Source: an uncultured Clostridia bacterium (GTDB lineage: Bacteria > Bacillota > Clostridia > Christensenellales > Aristaeellaceae). Taken from it: DNA of 32,366 nt. The translations under genes and the position numbers were made by a program. The notes below the pieces were generated by a model. That model searched no databases. It saw only the letters and a list, made by a program, of their open reading frames with translations, and was not told where the DNA came from. Where the stretch lies: positions 1 through 32,366 of the forward strand of contig CAMJPQ010000040.1 in assembly GCA_946407745.1 (NCBI GenBank). Reading direction: 5' to 3'. Below, one piece after another: positions 16,901 to 24,213 of the stretch; positions within the stretch are counted from its first letter, which is position 1; each line of letters starts with the position of its first letter.

Positions 16901-17284
16901 AGGCAGAGCCGCGCCTGGCTGCCGCTGACCCCGGTGGAGGCGGACGAAATGTACGGCGACAGCTTTACCGTGGACGGAGACATTGTGCGGAACATAGGCA
17001 ATAACGTGACCTTCGCCTGGCATCGCATGGATTTTGAAGGCCGGGAAAAGGCCTGGCTGACACTGCGCGGCGAGAGCCATATTCCGGTCTGCTCGGTGCG
17101 GGTGCTGATGGAGGACGCGCAGGGCAGTACCATCACGCAGGAATGCAAGTTTATGAAGGACGAGGGAGAGGAGCAGCGCTTCCGGGTGGCCTGCCTGCCA
17201 GGCGTATGCACGGTGCGGCTGGTGTTCCTGCCGGGTTCTTCCTTCGACCTGTACGGCATCCGGTTTGACAGGGATGCAGACTGA
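13919..17284 (+). CDS. Multidomain GH2 glycoside hydrolase (beta-galactosidase-like)
   Basis: A 1121-residue family 2 glycosidase. Order of domains: sugar-binding jelly roll (about 1-150), Ig-like domain (about 160-245), TIM barrel (about 250-540), Ig-like/DUF4982-type segment with ACELFLNGESLG (about 565-640), a further Ig-like domain (about 645-745), then about 350 residues of beta-rich sequence that look like two carbohydrate-binding modules. The acid/base Glu is E363 in WSIGNEIFD and the nucleophile E442 in YGSETASA. RTSHNPPSP near 300 is the conserved barrel motif. There is no signal peptide, so it should act in the cytoplasm on imported oligosaccharides. Beta-galactosidase is the family default; beta-glucuronidase, beta-xylosidase-like or arabinosidase activity is possible. 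ATG 13919 is 8 bases after GGAGG. It heads the hemicellulose gene group. Confidence 0.88.
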   Translation: MRQLFNRGWEFVKLPPESTLEDARRSQGWQAVDLPHDWLIFQENDLYESSDGWYRCTLRVPEGEEKLLWRLCFDGVYMDCDVLLNGRAVCTHRYGYTSFDAELTPGLEAGENRIMVQVRYRSPNTRWYSGAGIFRDVWLEKLPARHQVPHSLYVTAHPAEGGAWQVEAQAQAVGADTLCWTLVSPAGETVARAEGAEGKAVLTVASPALWSCAEPNLYRLTVSCGEDERTVRIGLRETVFDPDRGFLLNGQVVKLHGVCLHHDLGALGAAFRLPAFRRQLRLMKEMGVNALRTSHNPPSPQVLDVCDEEGVLVIDEFADMWELPKTKYDYARFFGECAAEDVRSWVCRDRNHPCVVMWSIGNEIFDTHASERGYELTAFLRDEVRKHDPAGNAEVTFGSNYMPWENTQRCATLLHTVGYNYAEKYYAAHHAAHPEWCIYGSETASALSTRGIYHFPMSANILSDEDLQCSALGNSISAWGTPDMRRCLVDDLNTPYSCGQFLWTGMDYIGEPTPYHTRSSYFGMVDTAGFPKDYFYQCKAAWNPAPMAHIGVYWDWNEGQLIDVPVSTNGAACELFLNGESLGRVEVDPLTPERSQPRWQVPYHPGELVAVAYNRDGEVIARDVRRSFGNSAALVLRADRQTLDADGLDMAFLTVTAVDACGTPVENAADRVRVTVEGPALLLGVDNGDSTDPDGYKTDTRCLFAGKLLVMIGATDKAGEITVRAEAEGLAAAELRLPAVSAEVTPGRANSFAMPLHRREGDARVPVRRIDLRAEESGSFTPERPSRFYSVRTLPETADPQEITYKVVNAMGIIAPSASAEPVEGGVRVTACGDGEFYLRATCRNGAPHTRIISQLEMKAEGFGAAMLDPYGFITAGLYDLHDGEIGAGNEQGIAFARDGESTAGFTHVDFGPDGSDEITIPVFALNDDMYHITLWMGDPKSGGHVVAVLDYQKPSIWNTYTPETWKLPERFRGVQTVCFSMDRKVHVKGFSFTRQSRAWLPLTPVEADEMYGDSFTVDGDIVRNIGNNVTFAWHRMDFEGREKAWLTLRGESHIPVCSVRVLMEDAQGSTITQECKFMKDEGEEQRFRVACLPGVCTVRLVFLPGSSFDLYGIRFDRDAD

Positions 17285-17322
17285 CCGCGTTTTCCTGACG
17301 CGGGATGAAAAGAGGGAACGAG

Positions 17323-18114
17323 ATGGGCTTTGTGAGCCATGAGCACCTGTCCGGCGTGATCCACATAGAAGACGCCATGGGTGTGTGCTGCACGCTGATC
17401 AAGGGACATGACCGCGCCCTACTGGTGGACGCGGGCTACGGGCTGGAGGATGTGGCCGCGTATGTAAAGACCCTGACGGACCTGCCGGTCACCCTGCTGC
17501 TGACCCACGGACACTATGATCACGCCATGGGCGCGCTGTGGTTTGACGGGGCGCTGCTGCACCCGGCGGACAGGCAGGTGCTGGCGGTGTACTCAGGTGA
17601 GAGGTGGCGGAGGCACGTGCTGCGCGGCGCGGCGGACAAGGGGCTTTCCGCTCCGGGGGATTACCTCACGCGCGCCCTTCCGCCCGTGCAGGACGCGCCG
17701 CGGCAAACGGACCTGGGAGGCAGGAAGGTACAGATACTGCATGTGCCGGGCCACACACCGGGCTCGCTGATGCTGTACCTGCCTGATGAAAAGCTGCTTC
17801 TGACCGGGGACAACTGGAACCCGACCACCTGGCTGTGGTACCCGGAGGCGGAAGGCGCCGCGGCTTACCTGCGCGGAATGCGGCGCGTAACGGAGCTGCC
17901 CTTTGAGCGCGCGCTGTGCTCTCACAGAAGCGGACTGTATCCCCGCAGCGCGGTGACCGACTTCCTCAGCGGACTGACCGCCGCCTGCCTGGAGAAGGCC
18001 AGGCCGGTGGAGCTCGGACAGGAGATGGGCATCGACACCCGGGAATGCTCCCCCGCGCCGGAACAGGTTTTTGTGTTTGACGCCGACAAAGTGAAAGGAT
18101 CTGATCTGCAATGA
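17323..18114 (+). CDS. MBL-fold metallo-hydrolase
   Basis: A 263-residue metallo-beta-lactamase-fold protein. The metal-binding motif THGHYDHAMG has H62, H64, D66 and H67, with further ligands in HVPGHTPGS and LLTGDNWNP and a late His in CSHRSGLYP. This is the full binuclear zinc set, so it should be an active hydrolase. The fold covers glyoxalase II-like thioesterases, lactonases and phosphodiesterases; the sequence alone does not choose. Sitting between GH2 and GH67 genes, a sugar lactonase or esterase-type role is a reasonable guess, but only a guess. ATG 17323 has AGAGGGA just upstream; ATG 17305 is the alternative. The stop overlaps the GH67 start by ATGA at 18111-18114. Confidence 0.85.
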   Translation: MGFVSHEHLSGVIHIEDAMGVCCTLIKGHDRALLVDAGYGLEDVAAYVKTLTDLPVTLLLTHGHYDHAMGALWFDGALLHPADRQVLAVYSGERWRRHVLRGAADKGLSAPGDYLTRALPPVQDAPRQTDLGGRKVQILHVPGHTPGSLMLYLPDEKLLLTGDNWNPTTWLWYPEAEGAAAYLRGMRRVTELPFERALCSHRSGLYPRSAVTDFLSGLTAACLEKARPVELGQEMGIDTRECSPAPEQVFVFDADKVKGSDLQ

Positions 18115-19967
18115 ATACCGCGCCGCGCCGCCACTGGCTGCCCTTCCTGAACAAAGAGGTCCCCGCCGACTGTGCAACGCCCACAGAAACGGCCGCCTTC
18201 GAGCTGAAGACGGGCTGCGAATCGCTGCGTTTGAGAATGCCTGAGCTTGAGCTTCGCTCGGAGCTGGGCGAGGGCTGGAGAATCAGCGGCGGCACCATCA
18301 GCGGCGGTGAAACCGGCCTGCTGTACGGCGTATATGCCTATCTCATGGCGGCAGCCGCCGGAAAGCCCATAGCGGAGGCCGAAAGCCGGCCGCGCTATGC
18401 CCTGCGCATGATCAACTGCTGGGACAATATGGACGGCTCTGTGGAGCGGGGCTACTCCGGCCGCTCGCTGTGGTTCAGGGACGGGCGCTTCAGCTATGAC
18501 CCGGTGCGCCTGCGCCAGGTGGCGCGGATGCTCGCCTCGGTGGGGCTGAATGTGCTGTGCATCAACAATGTGAACGTGCATGAGCCCGCACAGGGGCTGA
18601 TTGACGAATTCCTGCCGGATACGGCGCGCCTTGCCGCGCTGCTGCGCCCCTTTGGCGTGCGGCTGATGCTTTCGGTGGATTTTTCCCAGCCGATGCGCCA
18701 CGGCGGCCTGCCCACGGCGGACCCGCTGAACAAAGAAGTGCAGCGTTGGTGGCGTGATACGGCCGACCGTGTTTACGCCGCGATACCCGACTTTGCGGGC
18801 TTACTGGTCAAGGCGGACAGCGAGCACAGGCCCGGTCCCTTCACCTACGGGCGCAACCACGCGGAGGGGGCGAACCTGCTGGCCAGGGCGCTGAAGCCCC
18901 ACGGCGGCGTGCTGGTGTGGCGGGCCTTTGTGTACAACTGCCAGCAGGACTGGCGGGACACAAAAACAGACCGCCCCATGGCGGCGTATGAAACCTACCA
19001 CCCGCTGGACGGGCAGTTTGACGGCAACGTGATACTGCAGGTGAAAAACGGACCGTTTGACTTCCAGGTGCGCGAGCCCATTTCCCCCACGCTGCTGGCC
19101 ATGCCGCGCACGAACCTGGCCATGGAGCTGCAGCTGGCGCAGGAGTATACCGGGCAGCAGACAGACATCTACGCCATGAACCCGATGTGGAAGGAGCTGA
19201 TGGAGGAGCTGCGCGAGGGCGGCGATCCTCAGCTGTGCGCAATGGCGGCCGTGTCCAACCTGGGCGACGAGAGCTGTGTGACCGGGCACCCCTTCGCTGC
19301 GGTGAACCTGTTCGGCTTCGGGCGCTTTGCGTGGGACCCGGCGGCGGAGCCGGAGAGAGTGATTGCCGACTGGGTCCGTCTGACCTACGGCTTTGAGGGG
19401 GAGACGCAGGCGGCCCTGACGGCGCTGCTGATGAACAGCCGCGCCGTGTATGAAAAGTACACCGCGCCGCTCGGACTGAACTGGATGGTGACGCCCAACT
19501 CCCACTACGGCCCGAATCCCAGCGGCTATGAATACCAGAGCTGGGGCACCTATCACCGGGCGACCAGGGAGGCGGTGGGCATCGACCGCACAGACAGCGG
19601 CACCGGCTATCTCAGCCAGTATCCGGCCGCGCTGCGGGAGAAATACGGCAGCGCGGACACCTGCCCGGACAGCTTGCTGTTGTTCTTCCACCGCCGCCGC
19701 TACGGGTGGGTGATGCCAGACGGGCGGACGCTGATACAGCGCATCTACGACGATCACTTCGAGGGGTATGCGGAGGCGGAAAAAATGGCGGAAACGCTCG
19801 CCGCGCTGCCCCTGCCGGAGCCGGACCGCTCGGAAGCGCTGCGCAAGATGGCGCTGCAGCTGCACAACGCGCGGGAGTGGCGCGATGTCATCAACAGCTT
19901 CTTCGCACGCCTTTCCGGCTGCGCGGACGCGCAGGGCAGAGACCTGTGCGCGGATTTTGATGACTGA
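18111..19967 (+). CDS. aguA: GH67 alpha-glucuronidase
   Basis: A 618-residue family 67 enzyme that removes (4-O-methyl)glucuronic acid from the non-reducing end of aldouronic acids released from glucuronoxylan. The family core is unmistakable: NCWDNMDGSVERGYSGRSLW, then VKADSEHRPGPFTYGR with the probable acid E238, LVWRAFVYNCQQDWRD, PLDGQFDGNVILQVKNGP and FQVREPISP with the probable base E322. Later motifs GRFAWDP and HYGPNPSGYEYQSWGTYHRA (about residues 405 and 465) also fit. It is somewhat shorter than most bacterial relatives (about 680-720), mainly at the N-terminus. No signal peptide: a cytoplasmic enzyme acting on imported fragments. It is coupled to the MBL-fold gene by overlap and is 32 bases from the adenosyltransferase gene. 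Confidence 0.95.
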   Translation: MNTAPRRHWLPFLNKEVPADCATPTETAAFELKTGCESLRLRMPELELRSELGEGWRISGGTISGGETGLLYGVYAYLMAAAAGKPIAEAESRPRYALRMINCWDNMDGSVERGYSGRSLWFRDGRFSYDPVRLRQVARMLASVGLNVLCINNVNVHEPAQGLIDEFLPDTARLAALLRPFGVRLMLSVDFSQPMRHGGLPTADPLNKEVQRWWRDTADRVYAAIPDFAGLLVKADSEHRPGPFTYGRNHAEGANLLARALKPHGGVLVWRAFVYNCQQDWRDTKTDRPMAAYETYHPLDGQFDGNVILQVKNGPFDFQVREPISPTLLAMPRTNLAMELQLAQEYTGQQTDIYAMNPMWKELMEELREGGDPQLCAMAAVSNLGDESCVTGHPFAAVNLFGFGRFAWDPAAEPERVIADWVRLTYGFEGETQAALTALLMNSRAVYEKYTAPLGLNWMVTPNSHYGPNPSGYEYQSWGTYHRATREAVGIDRTDSGTGYLSQYPAALREKYGSADTCPDSLLLFFHRRRYGWVMPDGRTLIQRIYDDHFEGYAEAEKMAETLAALPLPEPDRSEALRKMALQLHNAREWRDVINSFFARLSGCADAQGRDLCADFDD

Positions 19968-19999
19968 GACTGCACCGCGCCGGGAAAGGAACACAGAAC

Positions 20000-20494
20000 A
20001 TGCTGCATCTGCTCATTGGCCCAGGCAAGGGCAAGACCTCCGCTGCCGCCGGCATGGCGCTGCGGGCCGCCGGACGCGGCCTGCCTGTGCTGTTTGTCCA
20101 GTTCCTCAAGGACGGCGCCTCCGGTGAGGTGACCGCGCTGCGCCAGGTCCAGGGCGTCACGGTGCGCCATCTTCCCTTTCACTGCGGCTTCACCTGGGAG
20201 ATGACAGAGGAAGAGCGCCGCAAAACCGCCGCGGCCTGTGAAGCGCTGCTGGAGGAGGCCGCGCGCTCAGCCGCCTTCCTGGTGGTGCTGGACGAAGCGC
20301 TGCACGCCCTCGCGGCGGACCTGATGACGAGGGAGTCGCTCGAAAGGGTACTGAACCGCCCCGGCGAAACGGTGCTGACAGGCTATGCGGCGCCGGACTG
20401 GCTGAAGGAAAAAGCCGATTACATCTCATGCATTGAAAAAGAAAAGCACCCCTTCGACAGGGGCGTGCAGGCGCGCGCAGGGGTGGAGTTTTGA
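20000..20494 (+). CDS. cobO: Cob(I)yrinic acid a,c-diamide adenosyltransferase (BtuR/CobO type)
   Basis: A 164-residue P-loop corrinoid adenosyltransferase, close to the family length of about 170-200. The nucleotide-binding loop is GPGKGKTSAA (residues 7-16), followed by ALRAAGRGLPVLFVQFLKD, the Walker B-like VVLDEALHAL, TGYAAPDWLKEKADYIS and the C-terminal KHPFDRGVQARAGVEF that matches the family ending. It attaches the 5'-deoxyadenosyl group of ATP to cob(I)alamin precursors. ATG 20000 follows AAAGGA. It has no cobalamin biosynthesis neighbours and appears to be the last gene of the hemicellulose transcript, ending at the terminator at 20566-20616. That pairing is unusual and may be simple read-through. 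Confidence 0.9.
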   Translation: MLHLLIGPGKGKTSAAAGMALRAAGRGLPVLFVQFLKDGASGEVTALRQVQGVTVRHLPFHCGFTWEMTEEERRKTAAACEALLEEAARSAAFLVVLDEALHALAADLMTRESLERVLNRPGETVLTGYAAPDWLKEKADYISCIEKEKHPFDRGVQARAGVEF

Positions 20495-20565
20495 CGGTGC
20501 CACTCTCACCGCCGTCCCGGCTTTGACGGGGAGGCTGTATTGTCGCCCGACAAGCCCAAAGGATC

Positions 20566-20616
20566 GCAGCTCCCGGAGCAGGCGGCAGGACCGCACAGGC
20601 CGGGAGCTGCTTTTTT
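20566..20616 (+). terminator. Intrinsic terminator of the GH2-GH67-cobO transcript
   Basis: An 11-bp stem pairs 20566-20576 with 20600-20610, with a small inner GCGG/CCGC stem, followed by TTTTTT at 20611-20616. Confidence 0.9.
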
Positions 20617-20770
20617 GCGCGGTATTGCAGGAACAAAAGCCCCGATCACCGCAAAGACGGCAACCGGGGGAGAACAATAATTCTTTTTGGAATCAGCAAC
20701 CCTACCCCTGAGACTGTTTCCAGTACCACCAAGCGTGACTGTATATACATATTTAATTGAGATTAGTATG
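20617..20770. other. Gene-free segment between converging terminators
   Basis: About 150 bases, lower in GC than the surroundings, lie between the cobO terminator and the proS terminator. No open frame, promoter pair or known RNA class could be supported. The segment near 20641-20675 has a purine-rich, riboswitch-like look but no matching gene downstream on either strand. Confidence 0.35.
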
Positions 20771-20817
20771 AAAAGCAACCGCCGCCGGAACGCGCATGTC
20801 CGGCGGCGGTTGCTTTT
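20771..20817 (-). terminator. Intrinsic terminator of proS
   Basis: A 19-bp perfect stem pairs 20771-20789 with 20799-20817 around a nine-base loop. In the minus direction the right end of the stem supplies UUUU. It starts seven bases past the proS stop. Confidence 0.9.
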
Positions 20818-20824
20818 CAGTTGC

Positions 20825-22273
20825 TCAGTACGCCTTCGCGAAATACATCACCTTGTCGGCAGGCTTGCCGCAGCAGACACACCTGGTGCCGAAGCGCTGG
20901 GCCTCCTGGTCGAAGGGCATATTGCGGCTGGTCGCGTTGAACTTCTCCTTGATGATGTCCTCGCAGGCCTGCTCGCCGCACCACATGGCGCGGGCAAAGC
21001 CGGTCTCCACCTGCTTGCCCAGCTCGTCCAGGTCGCTCACGTTCTTCGTCCGCTCATCGCGGAAGGCTTTAGCCTGGTTGAACAGCTCTGCCTGAATCTC
21101 GCCCAGCAGCGATTTCAGCGCGTCGGCCAGTCCGTCCAGCGGCAGGGTGGTCTTTTCCAGCGTATCGCGGCGGAACACGGTCACCACGCCGTTTTCCAGG
21201 TCGCGGGGGCCGACCTCCAGGCGCACGGGCACGCCCTTCAGCTCCCAGTCGTTGAACTTGAAGCCGGCGGAAACGGTATCGCGGTCGTCCAGCTTCACGC
21301 GGATGCCGGCGCCCTTCAGCTCCTCAAACAGCTTCTCGCAGGCCTCGGTGACACCGGGCTTGTGCGCGGCGATGGGCAGAATGACCGCCTGGATGGGCGC
21401 AATGACCGGGGGCAGGCGCAATCCGCGCTCGTCGCCGTGGGTCATGATGATGGCGCCGATGAGGCGTGTGGAGGTGCCCCAGCTGGTCTCCTCCGCATAC
21501 TGCAGCTTGCCCTCTTTGTTCTGGAACTGCACCTGATACGCCTCGGAGAAATTGGTGCCGAAGTTGTGGCTGGTGCCGGCCTGCAGGGCCTTGCCGTCCT
21601 GCATCATGGCCTCCATGGAATAGGTGGCGCGAGCGCCGGCGAACTTTTCCTTGTCGCTCTTGCGGCCGACATACACCGGCAGGGCCAGTGCGTCCTCGGC
21701 CACCTCGCGGTAGATCTCCAGCATGTCCATCGTCATCTGCTGCGCTTCCTCAGCGGAGGCGTGGATGGTGTGGCCCTCCTGCCAGAGGAATTCACTGGTG
21801 CGCAGGAAGGGGCGGGTGGCCTTCTCCCAGCGCATCACAGAGCACCACTGGTTGTAGTTCATGGGCAGGTCGCGCCAGGTCTGCAGCCACTTTGAGAACA
21901 TGGTGCAGAAAATGGTCTCGCTGGTGGGACGGATGGCCAGGCGCTCGGTCAGCGTTTCATTGCCGCCCTGGGTCACCCAGGCGACTTCCGGCGCAAAGCC
22001 CTCCACGTGCTCGGATTCCTTCAGCAGCAGGCTTTCGGGAATCAGCATGGGGAAATACACATTCTCCACGCCCTTGCGCTTGAAGCGCGCGTCCATCTGC
22101 TGGCGAATCTGCTCCCAGATGGCGTAGCCGTAGGGACGGAAAATCATGCAGCCGCGCACCGGCGCGTAGTCGCACAGCCCGGCCTGCATAATCACATCGG
22201 TGTACCAGCGGGAAAAATCCTCGCTTCTGGGGGTAATATAGGAAACAAATTCCTGCTTGTCCTTCTTTGCCAT
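20825..22273 (-). CDS. proS: Prolyl-tRNA synthetase, archaeal/eukaryal (short) type
   Basis: A 482-residue class II synthetase that charges tRNA-Pro. Its length, the absence of the bacterial editing insertion, and the C-terminal zinc-type extension ending CVCCGKPADKVMYFAKAY identify the archaeal/eukaryal form that occurs in some bacteria. Class II motifs are visible: motif 1 around GYAIWEQIRQQMD, motif 2 as RWEKATRPFLRTSEFLWQEGH and motif 3 around THGDERGLRLPP, with TSETI for proline and ATP binding. The terminal Tyr is typical of this type. ATG 22273 follows AGGAGG. It has its own promoter with a short leader (about 22 bases) and no T-box, unlike the two operons upstream, so it is not regulated by tRNA charging in that way. 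Confidence 0.96.
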   Translation of the reverse strand: MAKKDKQEFVSYITPRSEDFSRWYTDVIMQAGLCDYAPVRGCMIFRPYGYAIWEQIRQQMDARFKRKGVENVYFPMLIPESLLLKESEHVEGFAPEVAWVTQGGNETLTERLAIRPTSETIFCTMFSKWLQTWRDLPMNYNQWCSVMRWEKATRPFLRTSEFLWQEGHTIHASAEEAQQMTMDMLEIYREVAEDALALPVYVGRKSDKEKFAGARATYSMEAMMQDGKALQAGTSHNFGTNFSEAYQVQFQNKEGKLQYAEETSWGTSTRLIGAIIMTHGDERGLRLPPVIAPIQAVILPIAAHKPGVTEACEKLFEELKGAGIRVKLDDRDTVSAGFKFNDWELKGVPVRLEVGPRDLENGVVTVFRRDTLEKTTLPLDGLADALKSLLGEIQAELFNQAKAFRDERTKNVSDLDELGKQVETGFARAMWCGEQACEDIIKEKFNATSRNMPFDQEAQRFGTRCVCCGKPADKVMYFAKAY

Positions 22274-22301
22274 GAATACAACCTCCTGTCAAGCATGGCC
22301 T

Positions 22302-22330
22302 ATCATAGAAGATTTTGCGCTGAATGTCAA
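22302..22330 (-). promoter_or_regulatory. Sigma-A-type promoter of proS
   Basis: On the minus strand TTGACA (22325-22330) and TATGAT (22302-22307) are 17 bp apart, close to a perfect consensus. The expected start site is about 22 bases before the ATG, leaving no room for a T-box leader. Confidence 0.88.
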
Positions 22331-22374
22331 GGTGGAATACGGCTTTGCCGCACTTTTGCATCCGGCGCCGGGGC

Positions 22375-22402
22375 AAAAGAAAAGGGCTCAGCGGCCCTTT
22401 TC
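22375..22402 (-). terminator. Intrinsic terminator overlapping the trpZ stop codon
   Basis: A 9-bp stem pairs 22379-22387 with 22394-22402, with a six-base loop that contains the TGA stop of the ATPase gene, followed by UUUU (22378-22375). The last codons of the gene form the first arm. Confidence 0.8.
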
Positions 22403-23200
22403 AGAATGCCTTTCGCTGGTCAGCAGCATGCGGTCGTTGTCCAGCGCCTTGCCGGACAGCTGGCGGAATTTGTCCGTCAGGTCGGCGATGGTCAGGGTGG
22501 AGCGCTCCTCGCCTGTCACATCGTAGATGATGCGCCCGTGGTCCATCATCAGCGTGCGGTTGCCAAGGTCCAGGGCGGACTGCATGTTGTGGGTGATCAT
22601 CAGGCAGGTGATGTGGTTTTCCTCCACGATGCTGCGGGTCATGGCCAGCACCTTTTCCGCCGTGCCCGGATCCAGCGCGGCGGTGTGCTCGTCCAGCAGC
22701 AGCACCTTGGGCACATGGTAGGTGGCCATCAGCAGTGTCAGCGCCTGCCGCTGGCCGCCGCTGAGCAGCCCCACCGGCTGCTTCATCCTCTCCTCCAGCC
22801 CCATGCCCAACTGCGCCAGGCGGTCGCGGAATTCCAGCTTGTCCCTGGCGCGCACCCGGGACAGCCACCCGCCGTTACCGGCTGCCAGCGCCAGGTTCTC
22901 CTCAATGGACATGTCGGGCGCGGTGCCGCGCATCGGGTCCTGAAACAGGCGGCCGATGACCTTCGCGCGAGTGTGCTCCGGCGTCATGGTGATGTCGGCG
23001 CCGTCCAGCGTCACGGTGCCCGTGTCCGGCAGGAAGCTGCCGCAGATGGCGTTGAACAGTGTGGATTTTCCCGCGCCGTTGGCCCCGATGATGGAGATAA
23101 AGTCACCGTCGTTGACGGCCAGGGTCAAATCATCCAGCGCCAGCTTCGCGTCGGCTGTGCCGGGGTTGAAGGTCTTGCGGACGTGATCCAATGTCAGCAT
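22388..23200 (-). CDS. trpZ: ABC ATPase of Trp T-box importer 1 (TrpZ-like)
   Basis: A 270-residue ATPase. Walker A is GANGAGKST (residues 39-47), the signature LLSGGQRQALTLLMATY and Walker B VLLLDEHTAALDPGTAEKVL. DEHTAALDP, with His where most ABC ATPases have Pro, is typical of ATPases paired with ABC_sub_bind-type binding proteins. All catalytic residues are present. ATG 23200 overlaps the permease stop by seven bases, and GGGGG precedes it. It ends the operon inside a terminator hairpin. The role in tryptophan or indolic compound uptake is inferred from the UGG-specifier T-box at the head of the operon and the TrpXYZ gene set. It is paralogous to the ATPase at 25816-26628. Confidence 0.85.
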   Translation of the reverse strand: MLTLDHVRKTFNPGTADAKLALDDLTLAVNDGDFISIIGANGAGKSTLFNAICGSFLPDTGTVTLDGADITMTPEHTRAKVIGRLFQDPMRGTAPDMSIEENLALAAGNGGWLSRVRARDKLEFRDRLAQLGMGLEERMKQPVGLLSGGQRQALTLLMATYHVPKVLLLDEHTAALDPGTAEKVLAMTRSIVEENHITCLMITHNMQSALDLGNRTLMMDHGRIIYDVTGEERSTLTIADLTDKFRQLSGKALDNDRMLLTSERHSEKGR

Positions 23201-24129
23201 GCTTTCGCCCCCTTTCCGCTGCGGAAACGGCGCAGCATCAGCGGAAGCTGCTTTTTCAGGTACGGCCCGGAAATCGCGATCACCACAATGATGGCCGAAA
23301 CCGCCTTGAGCATAAAGGCCGGCATATCCAGCCGCAGGGCGAGCGCGTACACCACGCGGAAGAGGAAGGCGCCGATCACCGCGCCAATGGCGCGCAGCGG
23401 CACGCTGCGGCTGCGGCCGAAGAACACGCCGCCGATGAGCAGCGAGGCCAGCGCCACAGTGACCATGCCCTGGCCGAGGTTGATGTCAAACGACTTCTGC
23501 TGCTGCGCCATCAGGCAGCCGCTCAGCCCGGTGAAGGCGTTGGAAACGCACAGGCCGACGGTGGTGGTGAAAACCGGATTGATGGAGGAGGAGCGCACCA
23601 TGTCCGCGTTGGAGCCCGTGGCGCGGATCGCCAGGCCCAGCTTGGTGGACATGAACAGGCAGATAAAAACCACCACCAGCGCCACAGCGGCCAGCTCGAC
23701 CACTAACTTATACTGCGCTGCGAGAGGGGTGCCCTGCAGCAGCTCCTTGGCCCAGGTGAACACAGTGTCGGTCTTGTTCATGTTCAGCTGTGCCTTGTTG
23801 CCGGTAATGGCCATATTCACCGAATACAGCCCGGTATTGACCACGATGCCGGCCAGCAGGCTCTGCACGCCCATGCGGGTTTGCAGCACCGCCGTCACAA
23901 AGCCGGACAGCATGCCCGCCAGCATGGCGGCCGGGATGGACAACGCGGGATAGCCCGCCATGGCCACCACCGCGCCGACTGCTGCGCCCAGCGTGAAGCA
24001 GCCATCGGTGGAAAGGTCGCAGACGTTGAGCATGGAATAGCTCACAAACAGCGCAAGTACGGTCAGAGAGTTGACCAGCCCCAGCTCCAGGGCAGTCTGG
24101 CCCAGGGCCAGCCATTTATCCAGTGTCAT
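23194..24129 (-). CDS. trpY: ABC permease of Trp T-box importer 1 (TrpY-like)
   Basis: A 311-residue BPD_transp_2-family permease with about eight hydrophobic segments. Family features are NVCDLSTDGCFTLGAAVGAVV near the N-terminus, GLAIRATGSNADMVRSSSINP in the middle cytoplasmic loop and LASLLIGGVFFGRSRSVPLRAIGAVIGAF near the end. It has the same pattern as the permease at 26625-27590 and is clearly a paralogue. ATG 24129 follows GGAG. Only one permease gene is present, so a homodimer is expected. It lies 84 bases after the binding-protein gene, with a GC-rich hairpin in the gap, and overlaps the ATPase gene. Confidence 0.87.
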   Translation of the reverse strand: MTLDKWLALGQTALELGLVNSLTVLALFVSYSMLNVCDLSTDGCFTLGAAVGAVVAMAGYPALSIPAAMLAGMLSGFVTAVLQTRMGVQSLLAGIVVNTGLYSVNMAITGNKAQLNMNKTDTVFTWAKELLQGTPLAAQYKLVVELAAVALVVVFICLFMSTKLGLAIRATGSNADMVRSSSINPVFTTTVGLCVSNAFTGLSGCLMAQQQKSFDINLGQGMVTVALASLLIGGVFFGRSRSVPLRAIGAVIGAFLFRVVYALALRLDMPAFMLKAVSAIIVVIAISGPYLKKQLPLMLRRFRSGKGAKAC

Positions 24130-24145
24130 GTTTGCTCCGTGAAGG

Positions 24146-24173
24146 GCCGCCTCCCCCGGCAGGAGGAGACGGC
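24146..24173 (-). other. Intercistronic hairpin between trpX and trpY of importer 1
   Basis: CCTCC (24150-24154) pairs with GGAGG (24162-24166). The stem is extended by GCCG/CGGC (24146-24149 with 24170-24173) across a three-base bulge. There is no U-tract in the minus direction. It lies between the binding-protein stop and the permease start. Confidence 0.55.
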
Positions 24174-24213
24174 GCCTTATTCAATGATTTCTGTATCGGC
24201 AGGTATCGGGGAA

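Noticed and set aside
13994-19994. Long minus-strand frames opposite GH2 and GH67 (for example 13994-17080, 18801-19994)
   Set aside because: Shadow frames of GC-rich genes. The plus-strand proteins show unmistakable catalytic motifs and overlapping starts and stops.
20494-20520. GAGTGGCACC on the minus strand, resembling a T-box element
   Set aside because: No stem I, specifier region or terminator is placed correctly around it, and the only thing downstream on that strand is the antisense of cobO. A local hairpin explains the sequence.
20641-20675. Cyclic di-GMP or other riboswitch in the cobO-proS intergenic region
   Set aside because: GCAAAGACGGCAACCGGG only loosely recalls such motifs. 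The required pairing elements are missing and no gene lies downstream on either strand.
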